From: JANQPX01 sp039197065
Lineage (GTDB): Bacteria > Pseudomonadota > Alphaproteobacteria > Geminicoccales > Geminicoccaceae
Reading direction: 5' to 3'
NCBI GenBank assembly: GCA_039197065.1
Contig: JBCCUL010000006.1
Coordinates: forward strand, 86,254 to 150,253
Length of the DNA stretch: 64,000 nt
Shown: in pieces, positions 56,202 to 64,000 of the stretch
Numbering within the stretch: the stretch's first letter is position 1
How the letters are laid out: each line of letters begins with the position of its first letter
The notes under the pieces: model-generated
The model's database searches: none
Told to the model about the DNA's origin: nothing
The model's input: only the letters and a program-made list of their open reading frames with translations
Made by a program: the position numbers and the translations under genes

Positions 56202-56466
56202 GATTCCTGAAGCCCTACCAGCACAAGAATTCCAACGTGTCTGCTGACGGTATCCATATTGCATCGAGTTGCACCTTGATCTTAGCATCTCAATTGGGTC
56301 AATTATTGATGGTTGGAGGTCACCGGTAATGGCCGCTTCCGGTCGTTATTCGGCTCTATGATAACCGCGAAGAACCCCAACTAAATCAACAGACGCATGC
56401 ATTCCCTCTTGCAACCGATCGATAAAACTACTATTCTAGTTATATAGTTTTTAAAGACCGACACCC
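56202..56466. other. AT-rich tail of the island and promoter region of the ArsR-permease operon
   Basis: 265 bases continuing the low-GC composition of the hydrolase gene to about 56450, where the GC-rich ArsR gene begins. No gene, direct repeat or tRNA fragment is recognised. The 3' part carries the operator-like palindrome listed next. Confidence 0.4.
56425..56450. promoter_or_regulatory. Palindromic operator candidate upstream of ArsR-type gene
   Basis: AAACTA (56425-56430) and TAGTTT (56445-56450) are inverted repeats separated by 14 bases, with TATAGTT reading as a -10 box. The site is 17 bases before the ArsR ATG, where autoregulation by this repressor family is expected. Confidence 0.5.
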
Positions 56467-56817
56467 ATGACCATCGCTCTCGAAGAAGCAGCACAAGGTT
56501 TCGCCGCGGTCGGCTCCGAGCCGAGGCTGGACGTTCTTTTGTCCCTAGTGCGCGCCGGACCTGCGGGGCTTGCGGTCGGGGAAATCCAGGAGCGGGTCGA
56601 TCTGCCGGCCTCGACGCTCGCCCATCATCTCCGTTTTCTCGCGGCGGCCGGGCTGATCGAGCAGGAGCGGGAGGGGCGTGTGGTCCGAAACCGTGCCGCC
56701 TTCGAGCGTATCGAGAGCCTGGCGAATTTTCTCCTGCGCGAATGCTGCAGCGAGTCCGCAGCACCCCATGCGGCCGGCCATCACGGTGAGCACAGCAGAA
56801 GCGAGGACGCGGCATGA
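56467..56817 (+). CDS. ArsR family transcriptional regulator
   Basis: 116 residues of a winged helix-turn-helix: VGSEPRLDVLLSLVRAG, the recognition helix LPASTLAHHLRFLAAAGLIEQ and wing EREGRVVRNRA. The C-terminal tail has LLRECCSESAAPHAAGHHGEH, with a Cys pair and His residues that could bind a metal or metalloid. The gene overlaps the permease start by 4 bases (ATGA), a coupled operon. AT-rich upstream sequence belongs to the adjacent island. Confidence 0.87.
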   Translation: MTIALEEAAQGFAAVGSEPRLDVLLSLVRAGPAGLAVGEIQERVDLPASTLAHHLRFLAAAGLIEQEREGRVVRNRAAFERIESLANFLLRECCSESAAPHAAGHHGEHSRSEDAA

Positions 56818-57836
56818 CCGAACTCGTCCTGAGACTGCCGGCGATCTGGCGCCAGGGTCTCGGCGGCCTTCGCTCGGTCTACGGACTCATTCTCTTGATC
56901 CCTCTGGCCGTACTCCTGCTCGATCCGGCCCGCCTCGAGGCCATCCTGACCACCGCGGCCGAAGCCCTCGCCGGCACGCTTCCTTACTTGATCTTCGCCG
57001 TCCTCCTCTTCGCCTGGCTGCGCGCCACCGGCGCCGAAGCGATCGTCGCCCGCGCCTTCCAAGGTCGTGAAACCCGCATGATTCTGCTCGCCGCCCTGTT
57101 CGGCGGCCTCGCCCCCTTCTGCTCCTGCGAGGTGATCCCGTTCATCGCCGGCCTGCTCGCGATGGGCGTGCCGCTCTCCGCCGTGATGGCGTTCTGGCTG
57201 TCCTCACCGCTGATCGATCCACCCTCTCTCCTGATCACGGCATCGGCCCTCGGCTGGCCATTCGCCATCGCCAAGACGATCAGTGCGGTCGCCCTCGGCC
57301 TGCTCGGCGGTTTCGGCACGCGCCTGCTGATCACCCAAGGATTTTTTGCTGACCCACTCCGATCCCGGACGTCAGGCGGCTGCTGCGGTGCCCGCTCGCC
57401 TTTCGAGGGCAAGCCGGTCTGGTCCTTCTGGCAGGAGGTGGCTCGTCGTGAGACCTTCGGGCGCGAGGCCCTCAATAACGGCCTCTTTCTCCTGAAATGG
57501 CTCACACTCGCCTATCTGCTGCAGGGCCTCCTGGTCACCTATGTGCCCGCCGATCTCATCGGCAAGGCGGTCGGCGGCGACGGCATCCTGCCGATCGTAA
57601 CCGCAGCCCTGGTTGGCGCGCCCGCCTATCTCAACAGCTACGCCGCCCCGCCTTTGGTCGCGGGTCTGATGACCCAGGGCATGAGCGCCGGCGCCGGCAT
57701 GGCGTTCATGATCGCGGGCGCCGTGACCTGCATCCCGGCGATGGCCGCCGTCTGGTCCCTGGTCAACCCCCCGGTATTCGCCACCTACGTCATCTTCGGC
57801 ATCACCGGCGCCATCTTCGCCGGCCTGGTGATGTGA
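56814..57836 (+). CDS. YraQ-type permease (DUF318 family)
   Basis: 340 residues with about nine transmembrane helices. The family blocks are FCSCEVIPFIAGLLAMGVPL and SSPLIDPPSLL in the first half and AAPPLVAGLMTQGMSAGAG with GAVTCIPAMAAVW in the second. FCSCEV holds a Cys pair that may coordinate a metal. The substrate is unproven; linkage to an ArsR regulator suggests metal or metalloid or thiol-compound export. A family-1 repeat begins 3 bases after the stop codon. Confidence 0.87.
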   Translation: MTELVLRLPAIWRQGLGGLRSVYGLILLIPLAVLLLDPARLEAILTTAAEALAGTLPYLIFAVLLFAWLRATGAEAIVARAFQGRETRMILLAALFGGLAPFCSCEVIPFIAGLLAMGVPLSAVMAFWLSSPLIDPPSLLITASALGWPFAIAKTISAVALGLLGGFGTRLLITQGFFADPLRSRTSGGCCGARSPFEGKPVWSFWQEVARRETFGREALNNGLFLLKWLTLAYLLQGLLVTYVPADLIGKAVGGDGILPIVTAALVGAPAYLNSYAAPPLVAGLMTQGMSAGAGMAFMIAGAVTCIPAMAAVWSLVNPPVFATYVIFGITGAIFAGLVM

Positions 57837-57839
57837 TCG

Positions 57840-58046
57840 GTGGCGTGGCCACCTCGTTGACTTTTGAAGGCCTTCGAAGAACGAGGCTCATACGCCGATG
57901 GTATGCGGTTTCATGTCGGGATGAAGCTTGCACCCATGATCGAAACCGGGAGCGCCGCCCCTAATCGACAAAGGACCGCATACCCGTCGACATCCAGGCG
58001 CGTTCTTCGAAGGCGGCCCAAAGTCAACGCCGTGGCCGCGCCACCT
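57840..58046. repeat. Family-1 dispersed repeat, inverted pair (copies 3 and 4)
   Basis: Copy 3 (57840-57921, +) reads GTGGCGTGGCCAC with TTGAC, CTTCGAAGAACG and GGTATGCG blocks. Copy 4 (about 57960-58044, -) reads GTGGCGCGGCCAC with the same blocks. Together they form a large imperfect inverted repeat with a ~40-base centre. Each copy starts within 3 bases of the stop codon of the flanking gene and points the same way as that gene. Confidence 0.8.
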
Positions 58047-58323
58047 AGAAGCGGTCGGTGCGTCGGGAGAAGGCGACTTCCTGCGCGCGCTGTCGGGCGA
58101 TTCGGCGCAATAGCGGCAGCTGGCGTGAGGCGTAAGCAAGATATTCTCGGTCTGATCGGCGTTGTTGCCAAGCCGTGTAAATCCAAAGAGATATCGCGGC
58201 AGCCGCCCAGAATATCGGGATGGCCCAGAGCCATTTGGCATAGGGACCGAAGAGCTCGATCCCCTCCGCCAGGCGACCCCAGAAGGCATCCAGATTGAGC
58301 CGCCAGGTCTCTAGACCGTTCAT
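58045..58323 (-). CDS. Small single-pass membrane protein, unknown
   Basis: 92 residues from ATG at 58323, preceded by AAGGAGG with seven-base spacing (strong). It has one predicted helix WLWAIPIFWAAAAISLWIYTA followed by a basic amphipathic tail (RRSDREYLAYASRQLPLLRRIARQR). It may be a regulator or a small anchor; no family recognised. Its TAG stop abuts a family-1 repeat; it is convergent with the YraQ permease gene. Confidence 0.6.
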   Translation of the reverse strand: MNGLETWRLNLDAFWGRLAEGIELFGPYAKWLWAIPIFWAAAAISLWIYTAWQQRRSDREYLAYASRQLPLLRRIARQRAQEVAFSRRTDRF

Positions 58324-58680
58324 GATCAATCCTCCTTATGACCCGCCGATCGATCGCCGGCGTTCCCCAACCCTAGACCTTCCCATGACATCGTCCAGGC
58401 GCTGCCGGACCCTGTGCGCCATATCTGAATATCGTTCCAAGTGTTTCGATAAAAAATCGCCTATTGATTGATCATTTGCGCACAAAACGAATGAAATGAG
58501 CTGTGATCGCGCTGCAGGCGATCAAGTAGAGACCATCGGAACCTCTTGAAAACTATGCGCTTGAGCGCGACAGACCAGCGCAGATCGAGCTTATCTCTTT
58601 GTGCGTCTTGCGCGATCTCTATAGTGATGGTGAGAGGGTCGCTTGCGAGACTGGAACGCCGGCAGCAAAAAGGATCTGTC
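58324..58680. other. Intergenic region before the SAF-domain dehydrogenase
   Basis: 357 bases between the divergent small-protein and dehydrogenase genes. AT-richer stretches lie around 58430-58500. Promoters for both directions must lie here; CTATAG at about 58620 is a possible -10 box for the plus-strand gene. The open frame upstream of 58681 is not treated as coding. Confidence 0.3.
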
Positions 58681-60018
58681 ATGAACCTCCATCGCCTGCT
58701 CGCCAAACGCGCTGATGAGGGCAAACCTGTCCGCGTCGGGCTGATCGGAGCCGGCAAGTTCGGTTCGATGTTTCTGGCGCAGGCGCGCTTCACCGCGGGG
58801 CTGCATATCGTCGGCGTTGCCGATCTCGACGTGGATCGCACCAGGACATCGATGCGCAGGCTGGGCTGGCCCTCGGCGCAGATCGATGCGCCCGACATGG
58901 CGACGGCGCTTCAGGACGGCAAGACTCACCTGACCGACGATGGCATGGGGCTTATCCAGACGCCCGGCCTCGATGTGGTGATCGAGGCCACTGGCGATCC
59001 CGGCGCCGGCGTGCGTCACGCGCTTGCCGGCATCGAACATGGCCGCCATCTGGTGATGGTCAATGTCGAGGCGGACGTCCTGGTCGGCCCCCTTTTGGCC
59101 GAGCGCGCGAAGAAGGCGGGCCTGGTCTACAGCCTCGCTTACGGCGACCAGCCCGCCCTGATCTGCGAGATGGTCGATTGGGCGCGCGCGGCCGGATTTC
59201 CGGTCGTCTGCGCCGGCAAGGGAACCCGCTATCTGCCGGCCATGCACCGCTCGACGCCGAAGACCGTCTGGCAGCATTTCGGCATCACCGACCAGGAAGC
59301 CGCCGAAGCCGGCATGAACCCGAAAATGTTCAACAGCTTCGTCGACGGCACCAAATCAGGTATCGAGATGGCCGCCGTCGCCAATGCCTGCGGCCTGAAG
59401 GTCCCGAGCCAAGGCCTCGCCTTTCCGGCCTGCGGCGTCGACGATCTCGCCTATATTCTGAGACCGGCGAGCATGGGCGGTCAGCTGGAGCACGACGGCA
59501 CCGTCGAGGTGATCACGGATCTCGAGCGGGATGGCCGCGCCGTCTATCGCGATCTCCGTTGGGGGGTCTACATAACCTTCAAGGCGCCCTCGGATTACGC
59601 ACGCGCCTGTTTCACCCAATACGGCCTGAACATCGATCCCAGCGGCGACATCGCCTCCATCTACCGCCCCATCCACATGATCGGCCTGGAGCTCGGCATC
59701 AGCGTCGCGTCCGCCGCCCTTCGCGGCGAGCCGACCGGCTGTCCCGAAGGCTTTCGCGCCGATGTGATCGCCACCGCCAAGAAAGACATGCCCGCCGGCG
59801 AGATGCTGGACGGCGAAGGCGGTGCTTGTGTCTGGGGCAAGCTCATGCCGGCTGGCACTTCGATCACCGGTGACCATCTGCCGATCGGGCTCGCCCATCA
59901 TGTCGAGTTGGTACGGCCGGTCGCAGCGGGCGCCTGCCTCACCATGGCCGACGTCGCCATCGATCCCGGCGACCAGTTGCTGGCTCTCAGACGCACCATG
60001 ACCGGCGCCGCCCCCTGA
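58681..60018 (+). CDS. NAD(P)-dependent homoserine-dehydrogenase-like enzyme with C-terminal SAF domain
   Basis: 445 residues. An N-terminal Rossmann site (VRVGLIGAGKFGSMFLAQAR; VVIEATGDPGAG), a central dehydrogenase core (VCAGKGTRYLPAMHRSTP; SFVDGTKSGIEMAAVANACG), and a C-terminal SAF-like domain (KKDMPAGEMLDGEGGACVWG; TSITGDHLPIGLAHHVELV) are visible. Related proteins are often mislabelled as flagellar FlgA because of the SAF fold. The substrate is unknown but probably a sugar-acid derivative. AAGGAT precedes the ATG at 58681. Confidence 0.83.
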   Translation: MNLHRLLAKRADEGKPVRVGLIGAGKFGSMFLAQARFTAGLHIVGVADLDVDRTRTSMRRLGWPSAQIDAPDMATALQDGKTHLTDDGMGLIQTPGLDVVIEATGDPGAGVRHALAGIEHGRHLVMVNVEADVLVGPLLAERAKKAGLVYSLAYGDQPALICEMVDWARAAGFPVVCAGKGTRYLPAMHRSTPKTVWQHFGITDQEAAEAGMNPKMFNSFVDGTKSGIEMAAVANACGLKVPSQGLAFPACGVDDLAYILRPASMGGQLEHDGTVEVITDLERDGRAVYRDLRWGVYITFKAPSDYARACFTQYGLNIDPSGDIASIYRPIHMIGLELGISVASAALRGEPTGCPEGFRADVIATAKKDMPAGEMLDGEGGACVWGKLMPAGTSITGDHLPIGLAHHVELVRPVAAGACLTMADVAIDPGDQLLALRRTMTGAAP

Positions 60019-60109
60019 CATCGACAAGCCTGCGGATTCTCTTGTTCGCGTTAAGGCTATTTTAACGTCGTTGATGCACAGTCCTGTTGTCACGACAAGG
60101 GGAAGCAGG

Positions 60110-60271
60110 ATGACCGGTTCACAGTCTGCAACACTCGTTGAAAACACGCCAGCACTCACAGAGGACAATGACGTGCAACTGTCATTGCCGGAAGCGACGA
60201 TGTTCATCGTCGGGACGTCCGGTTTCCTCTGGGCCCTCCTGTACGGAGCGTTCAACCTGCTCTTCAGGTAG
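60110..60271 (+). CDS. Small membrane protein, unrecognised
   Basis: 53 residues starting ATGACCGG after GGGGAAGCAGG (a good ribosome site). The N-terminal half is polar (SQSATLVENTPALTEDNDVQ) and the C-terminus is a hydrophobic helix (MFIVGTSGFLWALLYGAFNL). Function unknown. It stands alone between the SAF-domain dehydrogenase and the chemoreceptor. Confidence 0.5.
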   Translation: MTGSQSATLVENTPALTEDNDVQLSLPEATMFIVGTSGFLWALLYGAFNLLFR

Positions 60272-60900
60272 GGTCAACGACCTAGACAAAGCGCTTGGCT
60301 GGCAGGGACCGGGGCTTCAGGCCCCCGGACCACAAAGTCTGAGCCACGCCCGATAAGCAGGACTTGACGGCCGCAGGGCGAGCGGAGGCTTGCCCATTTG
60401 AGCCCGAGCAAGCGTCACTTTCAGTAGAGAATGATATCGATGCTGAGAGGAGGATAAGAAACAAGAAACGCAAAAAAAGAAAGGAGGCCGAAACCTCCAT
60501 TCCAGAATGTAGCTCTCAAGAGCGTACTGCATTTGCAGTTTATTCTTGTAAAAATGTAATTATCGCCTTTCCGCTGCTGAGACAAGCCCCCTGTTGAAAC
60601 GTTTTCCCATGAAGGCTCCGTGGCGTTTTCCCAAATCGCCCCTTGGCACTTGTTATGCGCCGCATCGTTTTGCTTCATGTCCCCGCATCTGCTCACGAAC
60701 AACATACTGAAATCACTGGATAAGTTTTCAAGCGAGTTCTGAGAAGGAAGCATCCTCGTCAAAGATGCGCACTTGTCCGGCAGCCAACCGCAGTGCGCCG
60801 GTTTCCGCCGGCCTGTCGGCAGTCTGCGTCAACGTAAATTTAACCTTCGATCGGGTAGATTTGAGAACCGATTGGACTAAGGGATGGGTGAGCCGACAAG
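60272..60900. other. Gene-free region with minus-strand terminator and possible small RNA
   Basis: 629 bases without a convincing protein gene. A GC-rich hairpin (CCGGGG with CCCCGG, about 60309-60330) lies just after the small membrane gene. A minus-strand terminator at 60470-60498 has no protein gene feeding it; the ~230 bases upstream of it (60500-60740, minus strand) are a candidate small-RNA gene. The plus-strand end holds the chemoreceptor promoter. Confidence 0.4.
60470..60498 (-). terminator. Factor-independent terminator, minus strand
   Basis: Read on the minus strand, GGAGG (60498-60494), a six-base TTTCGG loop, CCTCC (60487-60483), then TTTCTTTTTTT. This is a textbook stem and U-tract, though the stem is only five pairs. 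Confidence 0.6.
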
Positions 60901-62682
60901 ATGAGCATCTTTCGCAAAAGAGAGCGAGATCAAGACGACGAGGTCCTTGGCAAGTTACACGCGATCGATCGATCGCAGGCGATGATCGAGTTCGATCCTG
61001 ACGGCAAGATTCTAGCCGCTAATCAGAACTTTCTCAAAACCATGGGCTATGATCTCGACGAGATTGTCGGACAGCACCACAGCATGTTCGTCGAGCCTTC
61101 CGAGGCTCGCAGCGCGCAGTATGCCGACTTCTGGACAGACCTTCGCAACGGGCAGTTCAAATCCTGCCAGTTCAAACGGGTCGGCAAGAACAAAGAGGTC
61201 TGGATCCAGGCAACTTACAATCCGATCCTTAATCCTGACGGCAAGACGACGCGTATCGTGAAATTCGCGACCGATATCACCGAGCAGAAATGTCTTGCAC
61301 AGGAGGCTGCTGGACAGCTGAGTGCAATCGATCGATCACAGGCGGTGATCGAGTTCGATCTAAATGGCACCATCATCACCGCCAACGACAACTTTCTGAA
61401 AACCATGGGTTATCGCCTGGAAGAGGTCCGTGGTCAGCACCATCGTATGTTCGTCGAGCCGGAATATGCCAACAGCCAGGCCTATAGGGACTTTTGGCAA
61501 GTCTTGGGTCGAGGTGAATTCCAGGCCGCGGAATATGAGCGGCGCGGCAAAGGCGGGAAGGAAATCTGGATTCAGGCGAGCTACAACCCAATCCTTGACG
61601 ATGCCGGCAACCCTATGAAGATCGTCAAGATCGCTACCGACATCACCGCCCGCAAAAATGCAACCAACGTTCTTAGTGCCTATCTCCAGAGGCTCGCCAG
61701 CGGTGACCTGACGAAGACCATCGACACAGAGTTTCCGGGCGACCTGGAAGACTTGCGTCATGCATTCAATCTGTCGCAAGGACGTTTCGCCCAACTGGTC
61801 GATCAGATCCGGTCCGCAACGTTCGAAGTCGAGACCGCGGCCAAAGAGATCGCGAGCGGTACGAGTGATCTGGCGGAGCGTACGGAGCAAGCGGCCTCGA
61901 GCCTGGAGGAGACGGCAGCCTCGGTGGAGCAGATGTCGGCCACGGTTAAGCAGAACGCTGAAAACGCCAAGAATGCCAATAATCTGGCGGACGAAGCGGA
62001 CAGAACGGCGAGCCGTGGCGGCGAGGTGGCCGAGCAGGCGGTGACGGCCATGAGCAAAATCGAAGACTCGGCCCAAAAGATCACCGACATCATCGGCGTG
62101 ATCGACGAGATCGCCTTCCAGACCAACCTCCTGGCCCTCAATGCCAGCGTCGAGGCGGCGCGCGCCGGTGAGGCAGGCAAGGGATTTGCCGTGGTTGCCC
62201 AAGAGGTTCGGCAACTGGCGCAACGTTCGGCTCAGGCAGCATCCGACATCAAAACCTTGATCCAGGACAGTAACGGCCAGGTTGGGGAAGGCGTCCGGCT
62301 GGTGAATCAGGCCGGCACGGCTTTGAGTGAGATCGTCGGCTCGATCGGCAAGGTCGCCGGAATCGTCTCCGAGATCTCGTGCGCCTCACAGGAACAGGCG
62401 TCAGGGGTTCAGGAGATCAACAGCTCCGTGTCGAGCATGGACGAGATGACACAGCAGAATTCTGCCCTCGTGGAGGAAAGCACGGCGGCCGCCCGGTCTC
62501 TGAGCGACCAGGCAAGCCAGCTGAACGTGCTGCTGGACTTCTTCAAACTCCAGGGTTCTGGCCCATCCCGGCCAGCCAGACCGGCCGCGCCGACAAAACC
62601 CGCGACCAAACCCAAGCTCGCGAGGCCTGCCAAGACACCCGTCGCGGCACCGACAGGCGACGACGGCTGGGCCGAGTTTTAG
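60901..62682 (+). CDS. Cytoplasmic methyl-accepting chemotaxis protein with two PAS domains
   Basis: 593 residues, no transmembrane segment or signal peptide. Two PAS/PAC units (residues ~20-130 and ~140-255) are internal duplicates: each has IDRSQAxIEFD, ANxNFLKTMGY and FVEP, and ends WIQAxYNPIL with IVKxATDIT. A short HAMP-like linker (AYLQRLASGDLTKTID) leads to the MCP signalling domain with hairpin tip IDEIAFQTNLLALNASVEAARAGEAGKGF. The tail ends GWAEF, resembling the CheR/CheB-docking pentapeptide. Likely senses an internal redox or ligand signal via PAS. Confidence 0.92.
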   Translation: MSIFRKRERDQDDEVLGKLHAIDRSQAMIEFDPDGKILAANQNFLKTMGYDLDEIVGQHHSMFVEPSEARSAQYADFWTDLRNGQFKSCQFKRVGKNKEVWIQATYNPILNPDGKTTRIVKFATDITEQKCLAQEAAGQLSAIDRSQAVIEFDLNGTIITANDNFLKTMGYRLEEVRGQHHRMFVEPEYANSQAYRDFWQVLGRGEFQAAEYERRGKGGKEIWIQASYNPILDDAGNPMKIVKIATDITARKNATNVLSAYLQRLASGDLTKTIDTEFPGDLEDLRHAFNLSQGRFAQLVDQIRSATFEVETAAKEIASGTSDLAERTEQAASSLEETAASVEQMSATVKQNAENAKNANNLADEADRTASRGGEVAEQAVTAMSKIEDSAQKITDIIGVIDEIAFQTNLLALNASVEAARAGEAGKGFAVVAQEVRQLAQRSAQAASDIKTLIQDSNGQVGEGVRLVNQAGTALSEIVGSIGKVAGIVSEISCASQEQASGVQEINSSVSSMDEMTQQNSALVEESTAAARSLSDQASQLNVLLDFFKLQGSGPSRPARPAAPTKPATKPKLARPAKTPVAAPTGDDGWAEF

Positions 62683-63260
62683 AATACTTGGGTCTTTTCC
62701 AATCTGGTGGAAATAGCTGATCGACAAGACAATGCGGTGAAACAAGGGAATAGAGCTTATCGTCCGGTCTCGCCTGACCGGAACTCACACCAGCCGTTCA
62801 GTCCCTGCGGTTTGATGGCGTAGATATGAACGTCATCGACAACGCTAAGGACCATCGTCCCAAGAAATGGCCACCGCCAGCCAGCCAGGGCCTGGGACGG
62901 GGATTATCGACTGATCAGACCATCAGGCAGCAGTTTCCGGGCTTCCGACGGCAGTCATCCACCGGTTCCTCGGGAGCATCTGTGGACGCCCGTTCTAATG
63001 CAATGGGTTCTCTGAGTGATGACGCAGGCGATCGGGTTCTGCATGAGTTCGGCCTCTTGGCGCGGCGTGAACACGACCGCGGCCCCGTATGAGATACGAC
63101 AATCGGGCCCGCATCACTTAGACGTGCTCGGTGGCACCCCCCATGGGCTTGGTTCTCCCGACCCCGCCCTCTCCGACGTTGCGCCATACCTGTCCCCTGT
63201 CTCCGGGATTGCCGCCGGCGGCCTTGCAATCTCGGCCGGTTACGTGACCGGGATCGGAAC
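62683..63260. other. Region between chemoreceptor and IS110 remnant
   Basis: 578 bases. Several short open frames on both strands (for example from ATG 62826) lack ribosome sites or recognisable domains and are not called. The 5' part (62683-62830) may contain the end of the chemoreceptor transcript; the 3' part may be the non-coding end of the IS110 element. Confidence 0.3.
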
Positions 63261-63789
63261 TCAATAAACTCTACCTTTGGTGATCAACGCTCAGGCGATG
63301 CGGGCGGTCTTGGTCGTCAGCGCCCACGATGACGAGCACGGGCGGCTTACGCGGCAGCATCCACGCGAGCCATATACCCTCGAGCATGGCTTTGCTCCGG
63401 GCCTATTGAACCACCGCACTGGAAGCAATAATCAGAAGGCGACGCAGTGTTCGCTCGCCTGTGCCCAAGGTGCGCCCAATTCGCTCCTTGTCGCCACGCG
63501 ATCGCTACACAGACGTCAGGCCGATCCAGGCGCCAAAGTCGCGTCCCGACTGTAACGAGACGGGCTCAACTGCAAGCGCCTCGATGGCGGCGGCGATCAA
63601 AAGACCGATGCCCGGCACCGTCATCAGGCGGCGTGCCGTCGTGTTCCGCCTAGCGCGCATGGCAATCTCGCGATCGAGCTCGCATATGTCGCTATCAAGG
63701 CCGCGAAGAACCGTAACCAGGCATGCCAAACATGGGTGCGACGCATCCGAGACTCTGGCTCGCTGCCAAGGTCGGCGGAAGCTCCCCAC
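63261..63789 (-). pseudogene. IS110-family transposase C-terminal remnant
   Basis: On the minus strand three adjacent frames together give the C-terminal half of an IS110/IS116/IS902-type transposase: RRLMTVPGIGLLIAAAIEAL and GRDFGAWIGLT (about 63640-63510), then after a frameshift GERTLRRLLIIASSAVVQ, an in-frame TAG, MLEGIWLAWMLPRKPPVLVI, and after another shift ALTTKTARIA, a TGA in place of Trp, and ALITKGRVY. The catalytic DEDD N-terminal half is absent. The gene is dead and truncated upstream. Confidence 0.75.
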
Positions 63790-63876
63790 GTTTGACGTTC
63801 TCTAAACGTCCGGTCATGGATGCGTCGAGTTGGGGATCGTTTATTGCGAAGGCAAAAAACGGACAAAAGCCGATCC

Positions 63877-64000
<124 letters not shown>

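Noticed and set aside
60421..60762. 113-codon minus-strand frame
   Set aside because: It runs straight through a clear minus-strand terminator and has no ribosome site or domain; treated as non-coding region with possible small RNA.
62826..63092. 88-codon plus-strand frame after the chemoreceptor
   Set aside because: No ribosome site, no domain, overlapping open frame on the other strand; likely chance coding near a decayed IS.

Overview
The window is a GC-rich bacterial chromosome segment (by eye about 60% G+C or more) densely packed with genes on both strands. The gene content points to an alphaproteobacterium, probably rhizobial-like and motile: a glyoxylate/hydroxypyruvate reductase of the GhrA type, a MotA/PomA-MotB pair, FliS, RsmD, ZapE, a glycine-betaine/choline-type ABC transporter, a TAXI-TRAP receptor and a leucine-rich leader in front of leuA. 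No rRNA, tRNA or CRISPR array was found. Species cannot be named from sequence alone.

Region 1 (1-26.3 kb) is dominated by envelope and exopolysaccharide genes. It holds a membrane-anchored sulfatase/phosphotransferase-like enzyme (cut by the left edge), an SGNH-type protein with an MBOAT O-acyltransferase (polymer O-acetylation), two family-2 glycosyltransferases, a heparinase II/III-type enzyme, a family-4 glycosyltransferase, an ArnT/GT-C-like membrane protein with a tandem-repeat tail, a Wzc/ExoP-type co-polymerase with tyrosine-kinase domain, and a Wzy/O-antigen-ligase-like protein. A second set resembling exosortase-associated (XrtA/PEP-CTERM) polysaccharide loci follows: Wzz-like chain-length protein, CpsD-like kinase and ExeA-like ATPase in one minus-strand operon. 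An arginine-deiminase-family enzyme, a TAXI receptor, an HNH endonuclease, a universal stress protein and a hydroxyisobutyrate-dehydrogenase-like enzyme are interspersed.

Region 2 (26.9-45 kb) is mixed housekeeping and metabolism: ZapE, GhrA, PomA/MotB, a MazG-like pyrophosphohydrolase, an AraC regulator with a nearby monooxygenase-fold protein, an oligopeptide-type binding protein, a nucleoside hydrolase, two lipoproteins, small Cys-rich proteins, a MaoC hydratase, a ROK kinase, RsmD, a di-heme cytochrome c peroxidase-like protein, an ABC-F ATPase and FliS.

Region 3 (45-64 kb) starts with leuA preceded by a 28-codon leader with eight Leu codons, whose Leu-codon run is perfectly complementary over 11 bp to the leuA Shine-Dalgarno region. 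Then come a HEAT-repeat protein, a DegT-family aminotransferase, a betaine/choline ABC operon whose permease carries an N-terminal membrane extension, a MATE exporter, an AT-rich island with one alpha/beta-hydrolase gene, an ArsR-regulated YraQ-type permease, a SAF-domain dehydrogenase, a double-PAS chemoreceptor and an IS110 transposase remnant. The last ~120 bases are a CT microsatellite and A-rich low-complexity sequence, probably a contig end or artefact.

Two dispersed palindromic repeat families are present. Family 1 (core GTGGCGYGGCCAC) has four copies, each at the stop codon of a gene and in the gene's orientation. Family 2 (about 130 bp, 25-bp perfect arms in the intact copy) has two copies, one ending on a stop codon.
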